41,448 bases of DNA, from positions 1 to 41,448 of the forward strand of contig CANFWV010000027.1 in the NCBI GenBank assembly GCA_947450695.1, read 5' to 3'. A program made the position numbers and the translations under genes. The notes below the pieces were generated by a model. That model was not told where the DNA came from and ran no database searches. It saw only the letters and a list, made by a program, of their open reading frames with translations. Below, piece after piece: positions 26,361-35,192 of this stretch; positions within the stretch are counted from its first letter, which is position 1, and each line of letters begins with the position of its first letter. The DNA comes from Comamonadaceae bacterium (GTDB lineage: Bacteria > Pseudomonadota > Gammaproteobacteria > Burkholderiales > Burkholderiaceae_C).

Positions 26361-27158
26361 TTAGTTTGACGGGTGTTGAAAAAATTCGAAATCTTCAGTT
26401 ATGTTTTTCTCATGAATCACCAGCGTGATGTCTTCGCCGAGTGTTTCAAATGATGACGCTGTCGTAAAGTTTTGAGGCGGGCTCATCACGGCCAGCGAGG
26501 CCACGCAACCGTGTGGTGAAGTGACCGGCATAACCACAGCCTGCGTGACCATTGAAGTCATTTCTGGCGTGTGAGGATCGTCGAATTTAACGTTCCAGTG
26601 CCCATGCGCATCAGGGACGAACCGGATGCATGAATGAGCCTGCGAAAGTCCTGTACCGATAGCCTTAGAAAAGGCTTCCAGGGCCGTCCAGTAACGGTAA
26701 AAACTGGTTGCTGGGCTTTGTTTTTTCTCAGCCAAGGGGAGAACAGAACAGCCCATGAAGGGGCGCAATAACTCAAAATCAAGCGGCTCAGTGCCGACGC
26801 TTTCTGCATCGATGCCAACCACCATATCGGCAGATGCCGCAAAAACAACACCCTTACGCGTGTGCGAATGGCTGAAATAAATAGGCTTGTGCGTCGGCCT
26901 GATCAGTTCTGGCTTGCCATTTTTATCGCACCGAAAAACCAGTGCGGTGGGCGGGACATTCAGCAGGTCTGCGAGTGCCAATCGGCGTAAGCCATGGGCC
27001 AGCACGTAGGCTTTTCGATCCGCTTCATGTCTGAATTTAAAGGCTTGAGAACGCTCGGCCAAGTCCAGCAAACTTGTGAATTCACGCCAACGCCAATGCT
27101 CAACATCGTTAGGACTTGCCCTCCAAATTTGAATATCGCATCTCTTCTTTACACGCAC
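26361..27158 (-). CDS. Sfp-type 4'-phosphopantetheinyl transferase
   Basis: A PPTase that moves phosphopantetheine from CoA to the carrier-domain serines, here presumably the PCP and ACP of the two downstream synthases. The magnesium-binding motif VVGIDAES and the helix FYRYWTALEAFSKAIGTGL are visible, together with KPIYFSHSHTRKGVVFA, typical of the Sfp/Gsp class. The usual W-x-x-K-E reads WTALEA, with Leu at the Lys position. No in-frame ATG is near the N-terminus. A GTG at 27158 has GGAG about 7 bp upstream and is preferred (265 aa); TTG or GTG starts up to 27212 are possible. The stop lies 10 bp before the NRPS start, and the NRPS ribosome-binding site overlaps it, so the three genes form one operon. 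Confidence 0.9.
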   Translation of the reverse strand: MRVKKRCDIQIWRASPNDVEHWRWREFTSLLDLAERSQAFKFRHEADRKAYVLAHGLRRLALADLLNVPPTALVFRCDKNGKPELIRPTHKPIYFSHSHTRKGVVFAASADMVVGIDAESVGTEPLDFELLRPFMGCSVLPLAEKKQSPATSFYRYWTALEAFSKAIGTGLSQAHSCIRFVPDAHGHWNVKFDDPHTPEMTSMVTQAVVMPVTSPHGCVASLAVMSPPQNFTTASSFETLGEDITLVIHEKNITEDFEFFQHPSN

Positions 27159-27375
27159 GCGGCTCTCCACACCAGATGAATTGACCAACGCATATGAACC
27201 AGACCATGCCAAGAAGCCCCGACTTGATCTAGTGCGAATGCACGTTGTAATTAACGGTGAAACGCCATGCTATTTATGTAGGACAAAGGAATCTGACCAT
27301 GACCGCCATGCCCATAATTTCTCTGTTTACAGCCCTTCAGGGGCCAGACCTGAAGCGCGGAAACAGATCAAACCA

Positions 27376-27810
27376 TCAGGGTTTGATATAGGCGTAGCCT
27401 TCTCTCGCTTGCAATCGCGCCACTCGGACAACCCCTGACGGCGTGAAATCGGCATCCATGATGAATTGTTCTTTTTTGAGCCCTCTATTCTTAAGCGTGA
27501 TTTCACAGACTTCGAAGCGCACATTACGTGCCTTCAGGGCCGAGACCAACGAGGCGTAGTCAATGTTCGGATTCGCTTTGTCTTTGGCGCCCTCAAGCAG
27601 AAAATCAACACCGTCGGCATGTGTCACCACAATGATCTGTGTATCCGGAGCTTCATCCAGATGATTGCGAATATTGCGCAGGCCTTTGGTTGCCTGTTGA
27701 GCCGAGTTGTCAATGTGATAAACCACTTTGTCGCCGGCTGCCTGCGCACCTGAGCAGATCACCATGAAAGCGCAAAGAAGTAACTTTTTGATCGTTGATG
27801 GAGTCGCCAT
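27376..27810 (-). CDS. Secreted DsrE-family protein
   Basis: A 144-residue protein with a cleavable signal peptide (KKLLLCAFMVICSGAQAAG) followed by a DsrE/DsrF-like fold: DKVVYHIDNSAQQATKGLRNIRNHLDEAP, IIVVTHADGVDFLLEGAKD, then LKARNVRFEVCEITLKNRGL with one conserved cysteine. Cytoplasmic DsrE proteins carry sulfur on a cysteine; periplasmic relatives like this are common in betaproteobacteria and of unknown role. It lies about 165-220 bp upstream of the PPTase gene on the same strand. A weak 8-bp hairpin spans its stop codon, so it is probably a separate transcription unit. Confidence 0.8.
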   Translation of the reverse strand: MATPSTIKKLLLCAFMVICSGAQAAGDKVVYHIDNSAQQATKGLRNIRNHLDEAPDTQIIVVTHADGVDFLLEGAKDKANPNIDYASLVSALKARNVRFEVCEITLKNRGLKKEQFIMDADFTPSGVVRVARLQAREGYAYIKP

Positions 27811-27961
27811 TTATGTATCCTTGTGTGTTGCCCAAGATGGGGCCTATTGACTAAGACTGACAGTCTATCGCTTGATGCTGATATACCGGCAACCTGGGCA
27901 TCCACTGCAGAGCTTGTTCGGATATGCTCATAGCTGCACTCCACCCTCCCGATTGTTTTTT

Positions 27962-29563
27962 ATGCGTAATTTGACCGAGTCCCACAAGCACTGGCTGATG
28001 ATGGCCGCCTTGTGGTGCTTCTTGCTCTTTTTAGCGGCACTTCGGCCGATGGCGCTGCCCGACGAGGGACGCTACGCGGAGGTGAGCCGGTGGATGCTGG
28101 TCTCCGGCGATTGGCTGGCGCCCCGGCTGGACGGACTGCCGTTCTTTCACAAACCGCCCTTGCTGCATTGGCTGCAATCCATCACTTTTTCGATCATCGG
28201 TGTGAGCGTCTGGTCTGCCCGGCTGGTGCCCGCCTTGCATGCAGGCTTGATGCTGGTTGGCCTCTATTTGGTGACCCGAAAAATCGCAGGCGAAGCCACG
28301 GCAGGCCGAGCCCTCCTGATGATCGGTAGCAGCCTGACGTTCCTTTTCGCCGGTCAGTTCATCAATCACGACATCCTTGTCGCCACCTGGATCAGTGCGG
28401 CCATCGGCTGCTTTGCCTTCGCCTTCATAGACAGTGAGGGCTCACGCAAAGTGAATGCCACGTGGGCGCGTTGGGGATTTGTCGCTTGCGGCTTGGCCGT
28501 GCTGAGCAAGGGCTTGATTGGTTTGGTCTTGCCGGGCATGGTCATCTTCATCTGGCTGGTATGGACCCGCCAGTTCAGCAAAGTGTGGCGCCTTCCCTGG
28601 ATCAGTGGCCTGTTGCTGTTCGCCACTATTGCGCTACCTTGGTTTGTGCTTGCGCAACTGAAATATCCCGGTTTTTTTGACTACATCATCATCAAACAAC
28701 ACTTTGCACGCTACACCGCCAGCACCTTCAACAGCGTGTATCCGTGGTGGTTTTACCTGATGGCCTTGGTGATCTTATTTTTTCCTTGGTGCGTCTTCAG
28801 TCTGTTGCCCTTGTTACCCAACAGACGCCTGCGCTCACCCTCTGGCGCCATTCCAGACAAGTCTTGGACATCACTCTGCTGGATTTGGCTGTTGAGCGTT
28901 CTCATCTTTTTCTCGGTGCCCAGCTCCAAGTTGTTAGGCTATATCTTGCCGGCAGTTCCGCCACTGACGATGTTGGCCGCGATGGGTTGGGACAAAGTCA
29001 TGCTGACGGTGAAACACGCTCAACGTTGGCTTTGGGCGATCGTGATCTTGAACTTGTCGCTCGCTTTGGTCGGTAGCGTCTTCTCTATGAAACACACCTC
29101 AGAAGTGTTGAGTCGAGATATCGCTGCGGTGCTGGCGTGCGAAGCATCGCCTAAGGACACGATTTATGCACTGGATGCCTATCCATATGACTTGCCCTTC
29201 TACCTGCAAGTCAGCCAGCCTTTGGTCGTCATCAGTGACTGGGAAACTTTGCGTGCACATGTTGGCGACAGCTGGCAGCGCGAGCTTTTCGAAAGTGCTG
29301 ACTTCGACGCAGTCGCTGCACAGTCCTTACAAACCCAAGCTCAGCTGGCGTTGGCAAAAAATCAGCCAGGCCGCTGGTTGATCGTTCCTATCGGCATGGA
29401 AAAAAATGCCGTGACCGAAGGTTGGACATTCGTCTTCAAAGGCATGGGTTGGGTACTCTGGCGCTCAACGCCTGACGACGGCAAGCCACCCGCTACCGCA
29501 TCTGCCAGCCGGACTACCCCGTCTTTTGCCCGAGGCTTACCTAGCTGTGAGAAGCGAGACTGA
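27962..29563 (+). CDS. ArnT-like GT39 lipid-linked glycosyltransferase
   Basis: A 533-residue inner-membrane glycosyltransferase of the GT39/GT83 (PMT/ArnT) superfamily, which transfers a sugar from undecaprenyl phosphate to lipid A or another acceptor at the periplasmic face. The first periplasmic loop has MALPDEGRYAEVSRWML, whose DEGRYAE corresponds to the conserved acidic catalytic motif, and then FFHKPPLLHWLQ. About 11-12 hydrophobic helices follow, then a soluble C-terminal part. The start at 27962 gives a positively charged N-terminus before the first helix; upstream codons lack similarity. The sugar cannot be named from sequence. The ridA-like gene begins 4 bp after the stop. Confidence 0.85.
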   Translation: MRNLTESHKHWLMMAALWCFLLFLAALRPMALPDEGRYAEVSRWMLVSGDWLAPRLDGLPFFHKPPLLHWLQSITFSIIGVSVWSARLVPALHAGLMLVGLYLVTRKIAGEATAGRALLMIGSSLTFLFAGQFINHDILVATWISAAIGCFAFAFIDSEGSRKVNATWARWGFVACGLAVLSKGLIGLVLPGMVIFIWLVWTRQFSKVWRLPWISGLLLFATIALPWFVLAQLKYPGFFDYIIIKQHFARYTASTFNSVYPWWFYLMALVILFFPWCVFSLLPLLPNRRLRSPSGAIPDKSWTSLCWIWLLSVLIFFSVPSSKLLGYILPAVPPLTMLAAMGWDKVMLTVKHAQRWLWAIVILNLSLALVGSVFSMKHTSEVLSRDIAAVLACEASPKDTIYALDAYPYDLPFYLQVSQPLVVISDWETLRAHVGDSWQRELFESADFDAVAAQSLQTQAQLALAKNQPGRWLIVPIGMEKNAVTEGWTFVFKGMGWVLWRSTPDDGKPPATASASRTTPSFARGLPSCEKRD

Positions 29564-29566
29564 CCC

Positions 29567-29974
29567 ATGACCCTAAAAAAACACAACCCCTCCACGATAG
29601 CGGCACCTGCCGGCGCTTACTCCAATGGCATATCTGCGCCGGGTAGCGGCCGCTGGCTGCACATTGCGGGTCAAGTCGGTATTAATGTCAATGGCGCACT
29701 GTCTGAGGACATTGAACAGCAAGCTCATGTGGTCTGGTCAAACCTGCTGGCCGTTTTGGCTGATGCAGAAATGACTGTTGCTAACCTGGTGAAGGTGACT
29801 CATTTTTTGGTGCGACCGAATGACATGGCGGCCTATGCTACCGTGCGCGCCAGCTATCTTCTTGATGCACGACCGGCATCAACGGTGCTGATTGTTCAGG
29901 CCTTGGCCAAGCCACAGTGGTTGGTTGAGGTCGATGCGGTCGCTTGGAAGTCAGATGGCCAAGAGCCAGCATGA
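29567..29974 (+). CDS. RidA/YjgF/YER057c family enamine/imine deaminase
   Basis: A 135-residue RidA-superfamily protein. Canonical members hydrolyse reactive enamine/imine intermediates released by PLP enzymes. It begins NPSTIAAPAGAYSNGISAPG and includes HIAGQVGINVNGALSEDIEQQAHVVWSNLLAVL. The key arginine lies in DARPASTVLIVQAL and the acidic residue in LVEVDAVAW, both placed as in active RidA-like proteins. It is coupled to the preceding glycosyltransferase gene by a 3-bp gap, but no functional connection is known to me. Confidence 0.88.
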   Translation: MTLKKHNPSTIAAPAGAYSNGISAPGSGRWLHIAGQVGINVNGALSEDIEQQAHVVWSNLLAVLADAEMTVANLVKVTHFLVRPNDMAAYATVRASYLLDARPASTVLIVQALAKPQWLVEVDAVAWKSDGQEPA

Positions 29975-29996
29975 AATTACCCTTCTGAAGCGACGG

Positions 29997-30611
29997 CTAA
30001 ACTTCTGATGGGGATCCTTCAGCTTGCTTCTTTCCCCCGAGAGCAACCCGGTAAGCCTCTAACTTCGCCTCATAGTCAGTAGCGTCACCGTAGTCCAGAA
30101 AGCGCTTGTAGCGTGCGTGCGTTCCCAAAACTTTGTGCGCGTGCTTGATGGGACAAAAATACTCTTCAGTGCGCGCCAGAATTTCAGCCATGTACCCCAT
30201 GAGCCCATTGCCGTATTCGCAATAGGTACAGTGAAATTTCTCAATGAAGTTGAGATAGTGCAGCTGGTGCCGGTCGAAAACGATGTAGTCGGCGCGTTTG
30301 ACTTTGACCACCCCGTAAACGGGGAAACAAATCCATTGGTAAAGACTGACGCACAAGTCAAGCATCATCAATGGAAAGATCATGGCGTAGATGATCGGCC
30401 CGGTGATCAGATTCTGCGGCCGGTTGGTCACCACCCACCGAAAAAACCCGGTCTTTAGCTTTTTGTGGGTGGCCTTGACTGAACTTTCAAACTCAACGCG
30501 CTTGCCTTTGATCTCAAAGAATATCTTGCTTTCTTGCTCATGAATGGCCGTGCGAAGGTCATCTTCTAACGCGGCCATCTTCGCCATCAGCTGAATTACT
30601 TTGTCGTTCAT
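29997..30611 (-). CDS. Conserved membrane protein with a Cys-rich motif, function unknown
   Basis: I do not recognise a named family. The 204-residue protein starts with a helical, charged region (about residues 1-70, coiled-coil-like with ALEDDLRTAIHEQESK), then TNRPQNLITGP and a hydrophobic segment (about 88-115, IIYAMIFPLMMLDLCVSLYQ). A conserved-looking block, FDRHQLHYLNFIEKFHCTYCEYGNG, follows and later EYFCPIKHAHK, giving a C-x-x-C plus Cys/His set that could bind metal. The end is charged and probably disordered. It is flanked by unrelated genes, likely a stand-alone unit. Confidence 0.6.
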   Translation of the reverse strand: MNDKVIQLMAKMAALEDDLRTAIHEQESKIFFEIKGKRVEFESSVKATHKKLKTGFFRWVVTNRPQNLITGPIIYAMIFPLMMLDLCVSLYQWICFPVYGVVKVKRADYIVFDRHQLHYLNFIEKFHCTYCEYGNGLMGYMAEILARTEEYFCPIKHAHKVLGTHARYKRFLDYGDATDYEAKLEAYRVALGGKKQAEGSPSEV

Positions 30612-30754
30612 AGAAGTCCAACGGTGTTTGAAAAGTCAGCTTATCTTAGGACTTGGCTGCATGCCGTATATTTTTGAATAGCCCAATAGGTTGGCGGATT
30701 TCGAGGATTGATATCGGGTTCACTCATCACAGGCCCTTTTCCTAACGCTGGCGC

Positions 30755-31750
30755 CTACTCCGCCGTCATACCGGAGACCTTAACCAAGTCAGCATAGCGG
30801 GTGATGTCCGCTTGGATAGTTTTAGCAAAATCAGCCGGACTACCGCCACGAGCCTCCGAGCCGAGAGAGAGGAGTTTTTCCTTTTCATGAGGTCGCTGGA
30901 GAATTTTTCCGATTTCACTGTTGAGCCGTGCGATCAACTCTGGTGGCGTGCGGGCAGGCGCCACCAAGCCATGCCACTGCGTGAACTCATAGCTCGGGAT
31001 CGATTCGGCAATCGCGGGAATGTCGGGCGCCGCCGCTGAGCGTTTGACACCTGTGACACCCAGCGCGCGCAGCTTGCCATTGCGTACGTGCTGCAGGGTC
31101 GACAAGGTGGTGGCGAACGTGAGGTCCACTTGACCACCCATCAAGTCGGTGAAAGCTGGACCCGCGCCTTTGTAGGGCACGTGCAGCCATTCCACCCCTG
31201 TCTTCATGGCGAACCAAATCGCCGCCATATGCCCGGCGCTACCAGTACCCGCCGAGGCCAGCGTCAACGTGCCCGGCTTTGCCTTGGCCAGCGCCACCAG
31301 TTCATTGACGTTGCGCGCGGGCAGCAACGGATTTACCGCCAGAGTCAACTCGAACGAGGTGAGTTGAATGATTGGGGCGAAGTCCCGCACAGGGTGATAC
31401 GGCAAGCTCCTGTACAGCGCGGGGTTGACAGCCAATTGGCCGGGCAGCACCAGCAAGATGGTGTAGCCGTCGGGCGGTGCGCCGGCCACATACTGGCAGC
31501 CGACGATGCCATTGGCACCCCCCTTGTTGTCGACAATCACTGGCTGGCCAAGCACCTGCGACAACGGTTCAGCAATGAGCCGTGACACCACATCCGTGCC
31601 GCCGCCCGGCGGATAAGGAACCACCAGCCGGATTGGCCGGTTGGGCCAGCCAGCCTGCGCATGCGCTCTAGGCGTAACAGCCAGCAGGCTGGGCAGGGCT
31701 GCACTTGCCAGGGCGGTCGCAACCAAACGGCGGCGCTCAATGTTTGTCAT
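30755..31750 (-). CDS. Bug/TctC-family tripartite tricarboxylate transporter solute-binding protein
   Basis: A 331-residue periplasmic solute receptor of the Bug family (TctC), common in Comamonadaceae and Bordetella. The signal sequence carries an RRR motif and ends near HAQAG, after which WPNRPIRLVVPYPPGGGTDVVSRLIAEPL is the universal Bug start; GQPVIVDNKGGANGIVG and WLHVPYKGAGPAFTDLMGGQVDLTF are further blocks (given in part). It probably binds a carboxylate. No TctA/TctB membrane components are adjacent, which is usual for orphan Bug proteins. It lies 56 bp downstream of the acyl-CoA ligase gene, so its ligand may be the acid that ligase activates (inference). Confidence 0.92.
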   Translation of the reverse strand: MTNIERRRLVATALASAALPSLLAVTPRAHAQAGWPNRPIRLVVPYPPGGGTDVVSRLIAEPLSQVLGQPVIVDNKGGANGIVGCQYVAGAPPDGYTILLVLPGQLAVNPALYRSLPYHPVRDFAPIIQLTSFELTLAVNPLLPARNVNELVALAKAKPGTLTLASAGTGSAGHMAAIWFAMKTGVEWLHVPYKGAGPAFTDLMGGQVDLTFATTLSTLQHVRNGKLRALGVTGVKRSAAAPDIPAIAESIPSYEFTQWHGLVAPARTPPELIARLNSEIGKILQRPHEKEKLLSLGSEARGGSPADFAKTIQADITRYADLVKVSGMTAE

Positions 31751-31806
31751 GCATTGTTTCCAGAAATGAAAAGGGCGTATCGAGCTGTTGCGAATGGGTA
31801 TGTCGC

Positions 31807-33465
31807 TCAGGTTCGGGACAGATCCGTGGCACGCGACTTAAGGGTGGGGTCCGATCGCAAGGCGCCTTTGAGCACCTTGTGCGTGGGCGTGTGTGGGAGG
31901 CTGTCCATGAACAGCACATAGCGCGGCACCTTCATGGGTGCTAGGTGGCGAGCGCACCAGTTGGCGATGTCCCGGGCGCTTGGGGCAGTGCCGGGCTTGA
32001 CTACCACCACGGCGAGGATCTCGTCCTCACCCAGCTCGGCCGGCACGGCTATGGCCGCTACCTCGGCCACATCGGGGTGCTCGCCGATCACCCGGTCCAG
32101 TTCTGCACCGGCAATGTTCTCGCCGCGCCGGCGAATGATGTCCTTTTTACGCGACACGAAGGTGAAGTAGCCATCCGCATCGCGGGTCACCAGGTCACCG
32201 GTCAAGAACCAGCCTTCGCGAAAAGCCGCCGCGGTCTGCTCTGGATCACGGAAGTAGCCCTTGGTCACGATCGGGGTACGCACAATCAGCTCGCCGACGC
32301 TGCCATCTGACACGTCTTGCCCTTCGTCGTCCACGACGCGGCATTGGGCCCAAGGAATATCGGGGTCCGGATGGCTGCCAGCCGGCCCCATGGTGCCGGG
32401 CTTCTGCAGGCCACCATAGGGACTGCAGGTGACGCCGGGGATCTCGGTCATGCCGTAGCCCGAGACGAAGTACGGCACGCCGAAGTCTTCCCTGAAGGCT
32501 TTCTGGGCACTTTGGCGCACGCCGTAGGCGCAGCGCAGCCGGTGCCCGGGGTGAAACTCACTTCGGGGTCGGGCTTTCAAAATATTGCAGGCTGCCTCGA
32601 TGATATTCACCACGGTTGCGCCGCTGGCCTCAGCCTGGACCCAGAAGGCAGAGGCAGAAAAGCGCGGCACGATGGCCATCGTCGCGCCGGCAGCAACCGT
32701 GCCAGACACCGAATAAAACAAGGCATTCATGTGGAACATCGGCAGCACGATCATCAGCCGGTCTTCGGGCTGCACATACATGCGCTCGACGAATGCCTCG
32801 CCGGACAGCAAAAAGCTGCGCTGGCTGTGCATCGCCCCCTTAGGAAAGCCTGTTGTTCCCGAGGTGTAGATGATCACGCAGATAGACTCCGAGTCACCTT
32901 CGAGCGGTGGCGCGTCTGCGGGATCTATCGACGCGAGGAGGTCTTGCAGCAATGGCGGCGCATCGCCGGCGACACTTGGGACAGAACCCAGCAAAAACAT
33001 CCAAGGCGTCAGTCCGTGTTCCGCGCAAGCGGCAAGGGTCGTTTCGAGCGAGGCCGCATCGCAGATGAGACCGGACAACTGCGCATGGTTCAACACGTAG
33101 CCTGCTTCTGCAACGCCAAACTCAGGGTTCACGGGAACCAAGGTGGCCCCCAAACGAGCCAGCGCGAAGAGCAGCAAGACATGCGCAGGGTTGTTGCGCG
33201 CGACGATGCCGACGCGGTCACCCGCCTTCACGCCTTGGCGAGCCAGCAGGGCGGCAGCCCTTGCCACGTCGCCATCGAATTCGCACCAAGTACGCGTGGC
33301 CCCCTCGTACAAATGGAACGCCTTGTCCGACTGAACTGCGAGTCGGCTCGCAAACGCCCCGGCGATGGTGTAGTCGTGCGCGCTGTAGCTGCGCAAGACG
33401 TCCAGGGGGCGCATCAGCTGCGCCGGAACGCGGCTGTCAGCGCCGGACGCAGGCGTTTCACGCAT
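31807..33465 (-). CDS. AMP-dependent acyl-CoA ligase (CaiC-like)
   Basis: A 552-residue member of the ANL adenylating superfamily that activates a carboxylic acid as acyl-AMP and then acyl-CoA. Core motifs are the P-loop IIYTSGTTGFPKGAMHS (about residues 196-212), GYGMTEIPG, WFLTGDLVTRDADGYF, and the hinge VSRKKDIIRRRGENIAG, whose RRRGENI is typical of carnitine/crotonobetaine-type ligases. The C-terminal lysine lies in THKVLKGALR. The substrate is unknown. Its first bases overlap the end of the SMP-30-like gene by 8 bp, so the two are translationally coupled. Confidence 0.9.
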   Translation of the reverse strand: MRETPASGADSRVPAQLMRPLDVLRSYSAHDYTIAGAFASRLAVQSDKAFHLYEGATRTWCEFDGDVARAAALLARQGVKAGDRVGIVARNNPAHVLLLFALARLGATLVPVNPEFGVAEAGYVLNHAQLSGLICDAASLETTLAACAEHGLTPWMFLLGSVPSVAGDAPPLLQDLLASIDPADAPPLEGDSESICVIIYTSGTTGFPKGAMHSQRSFLLSGEAFVERMYVQPEDRLMIVLPMFHMNALFYSVSGTVAAGATMAIVPRFSASAFWVQAEASGATVVNIIEAACNILKARPRSEFHPGHRLRCAYGVRQSAQKAFREDFGVPYFVSGYGMTEIPGVTCSPYGGLQKPGTMGPAGSHPDPDIPWAQCRVVDDEGQDVSDGSVGELIVRTPIVTKGYFRDPEQTAAAFREGWFLTGDLVTRDADGYFTFVSRKKDIIRRRGENIAGAELDRVIGEHPDVAEVAAIAVPAELGEDEILAVVVVKPGTAPSARDIANWCARHLAPMKVPRYVLFMDSLPHTPTHKVLKGALRSDPTLKSRATDLSRT

Positions 33466-34375
33466 GCGAGTACATCCGCTTACCGGCCACCGGCAACTGC
33501 GCCTTCAAGATGACACCGTGCTCGGCTTCGGTGATGAACAGGGTCTTGTTGTCTGGTCCGCCGAAGGCTACGTTGGTGGTGCGCATGCCAGCACAGGATT
33601 TGATGCGCCAAATGGGTTCGCCGTACTTGGAAAATCCCCACACCGTGCCAAAGCCGGCGTGAACGATGAAGAGGTTTCCGTCCTCGTCAAGCGCCATGCC
33701 ATCGGGACCGGTGGGGCTACCGGAGAGTTGAATGAACATGCCGACCTTGCCGGCACCCTTGTAGTCGGGCAGCAGCGGAATAACCAGAATGTTGTTGGTC
33801 CGGGTCGCCGCGACGTATAGCAGGTTTTCTTCCTTGTTCAGCAGGATCCCGTTAGGGCCGGCGACACCTTGGAACAGCAGATCTAACTGACCATCGGCGC
33901 GCAGGCGCCACACCCGTCCGCTCGGGTCGTTCAGCGCGCTTTGGCCTTGGTCGGTGAAGAAAACATCGCCGTTAGCATTGAAGATCAAATCGTTGAGGCC
34001 TTTGAAACCCTCGTGATTGGGACGGTTCAGCACCACCGTCATGGCGGCCGTTTTCGGATCGAACGAGAGCAAGCCTAGCGCGTGGTCAGCCACGAACATG
34101 CGTCCGTCCTTGTGGAACTTCAGTCCATTGGGCTCGCCATCCCATTCGGCAAAGGTGCTCCATTCACCTGCTGGCGTGATTTTCAAGATGCGTCCGTAGG
34201 GAATATCAACGCAGAAAAGATTCCCTTCGCGATCGAAAGACGGACCCTCCAGGAAAGAGTGGACGGGCCCAGCGCCTCGCTTGTCCACCCAGTGCGACGG
34301 GTGGCCCATGCGGCGGAGGCTGTCGGGCATACGGGAGTGGATTTCGGTCTGGATGACGGGGGGTGCTGCGTACAT
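33458..34375 (-). CDS. SMP-30/gluconolactonase-family beta-propeller
   Basis: A 305-residue six-bladed propeller of the SMP-30/gluconolactonase/LRE family, whose members hydrolyse lactones with a divalent metal. Candidate metal ligands are Glu in FLEGPSFDREGNLFCVD, Asn in GFKGLNDLIFNANG and Asp in TGPDGMALDEDGNLFIVH, spaced as in the family. No signal peptide is seen, so it is probably cytoplasmic. An internal start at 34330 is possible. It lies 30 bp downstream of the TetR gene and overlaps the acyl-CoA ligase, suggesting a pathway where a lactone is opened before CoA activation (inference). Confidence 0.87.
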   Translation of the reverse strand: MYAAPPVIQTEIHSRMPDSLRRMGHPSHWVDKRGAGPVHSFLEGPSFDREGNLFCVDIPYGRILKITPAGEWSTFAEWDGEPNGLKFHKDGRMFVADHALGLLSFDPKTAAMTVVLNRPNHEGFKGLNDLIFNANGDVFFTDQGQSALNDPSGRVWRLRADGQLDLLFQGVAGPNGILLNKEENLLYVAATRTNNILVIPLLPDYKGAGKVGMFIQLSGSPTGPDGMALDEDGNLFIVHAGFGTVWGFSKYGEPIWRIKSCAGMRTTNVAFGGPDNKTLFITEAEHGVILKAQLPVAGKRMYSHA

Positions 34376-34405
34376 AGGGCCTTAGGGAAGGTTTTAAGGA
34401 AAGGG

Positions 34406-35131
34406 TTAGGGAGGTGGGGGAGCGAGAAAGCCGGCCAGTGCAAAAGGCACCAGTTGGTCCATGGCGGCCTGCAGATTACTGGCAGTGCAGGCACCGCCGG
34501 AATAATCCTTCAGACGTCCAGCCTGCGAGCTGACCACCAGGTAGCTGCCGACCATGAAATTGAAGCGCCAGTAAACAGTCTGGGCTGGCAAATGAGGGCA
34601 GGCGACACAGAGGGCTTGCACATAGCGCTCGGTAGAAGGGCCAAATGCCTGGCGGCGCAGCGCCAGTCCGGGGTCGCCCGCTTCACCGCGCAACTGCGAA
34701 TGAATGCGCACGAAGGCACGGCCGCCCTCACCTTGCTGCGCCATCTCCAATGCAGGGGTCAGAAAACTTCGCAGCAGCACCTCCAGTGGTACCTGGCCTG
34801 CGCCGAATCGCTCTTGCGCGACGTCCAGCAGCAAAGTGCGCTGTGCTGCGATCACGTGCGCACGGCGCAGGAACACCTCGGAAAAGAGGTTCTGCTTGCT
34901 TGCGAAATAGTAGTGCAGCAGGCCCTGATTAAAGCCGCTCTGGGAGGCAATACTGCGAAACGTACAGGCGGCATAACCCAACTCTGCAAAGAGCAACTCA
35001 GCGGTGTCGAGCAGGCGCTCCCGCACCCCGGACTTGGACGTCCGTGGACCTTGCGCGCCGGCATCGGCATCGTTTACCGGGGTCTTGGCGGACGTCAGCA
35101 CATCAGACACCGACAGTTTAGTTGCTTGCAT
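34406..35131 (-). CDS. TetR-family regulator of the acyl-CoA locus
   Basis: A 241-residue TetR repressor. The N-terminal domain contains RERLLDTAELLFAELGYAACTFRSIASQSGFNQGLLHYYFASKQNLFSEVFLRRA (shown across two stretches in the protein, about residues 38-92), a clear helix-turn-helix with the L-x-Y-Y-F signature. The C-terminal domain (about 110-241) is helical and probably binds an acyl-CoA or acid. It is the first gene of the leftward operon and diverges from the DUF35-thiolase pair; an inverted repeat overlaps its start codon, so it probably represses both directions. Confidence 0.88.
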   Translation of the reverse strand: MQATKLSVSDVLTSAKTPVNDADAGAQGPRTSKSGVRERLLDTAELLFAELGYAACTFRSIASQSGFNQGLLHYYFASKQNLFSEVFLRRAHVIAAQRTLLLDVAQERFGAGQVPLEVLLRSFLTPALEMAQQGEGGRAFVRIHSQLRGEAGDPGLALRRQAFGPSTERYVQALCVACPHLPAQTVYWRFNFMVGSYLVVSSQAGRLKDYSGGACTASNLQAAMDQLVPFALAGFLAPPPP

Positions 35132-35137
35132 AACTAA
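35118..35137. promoter_or_regulatory. Inverted repeat over the TetR start codon (probable operator)
   Basis: Perfect 6-bp arms TTAGTT and AACTAA separated by 8 bp, centred on the start codon of the TetR gene and about 60 bp from the chosen start of the divergent gene. Position in a divergent TetR intergenic region makes an operator likely; the arms are short, so this is inference. Confidence 0.4.
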
Positions 35138-35192
35138 GTGTAAGATGCCGTCAAGTGCCGGTCAATACTTTTCGCACCGGCTTGCGGAAGCA

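Noticed and set aside
27159..27375. Promoter of the biosynthetic operon
   Set aside because: A/T-rich segments such as TACATAAAT are present, but no -35/-10 pair with good spacing could be fixed.
32317..33513. Long plus-strand open frame (398 codons)
   Set aside because: Antisense shadow of the acyl-CoA ligase, a result of GC-rich codon bias.
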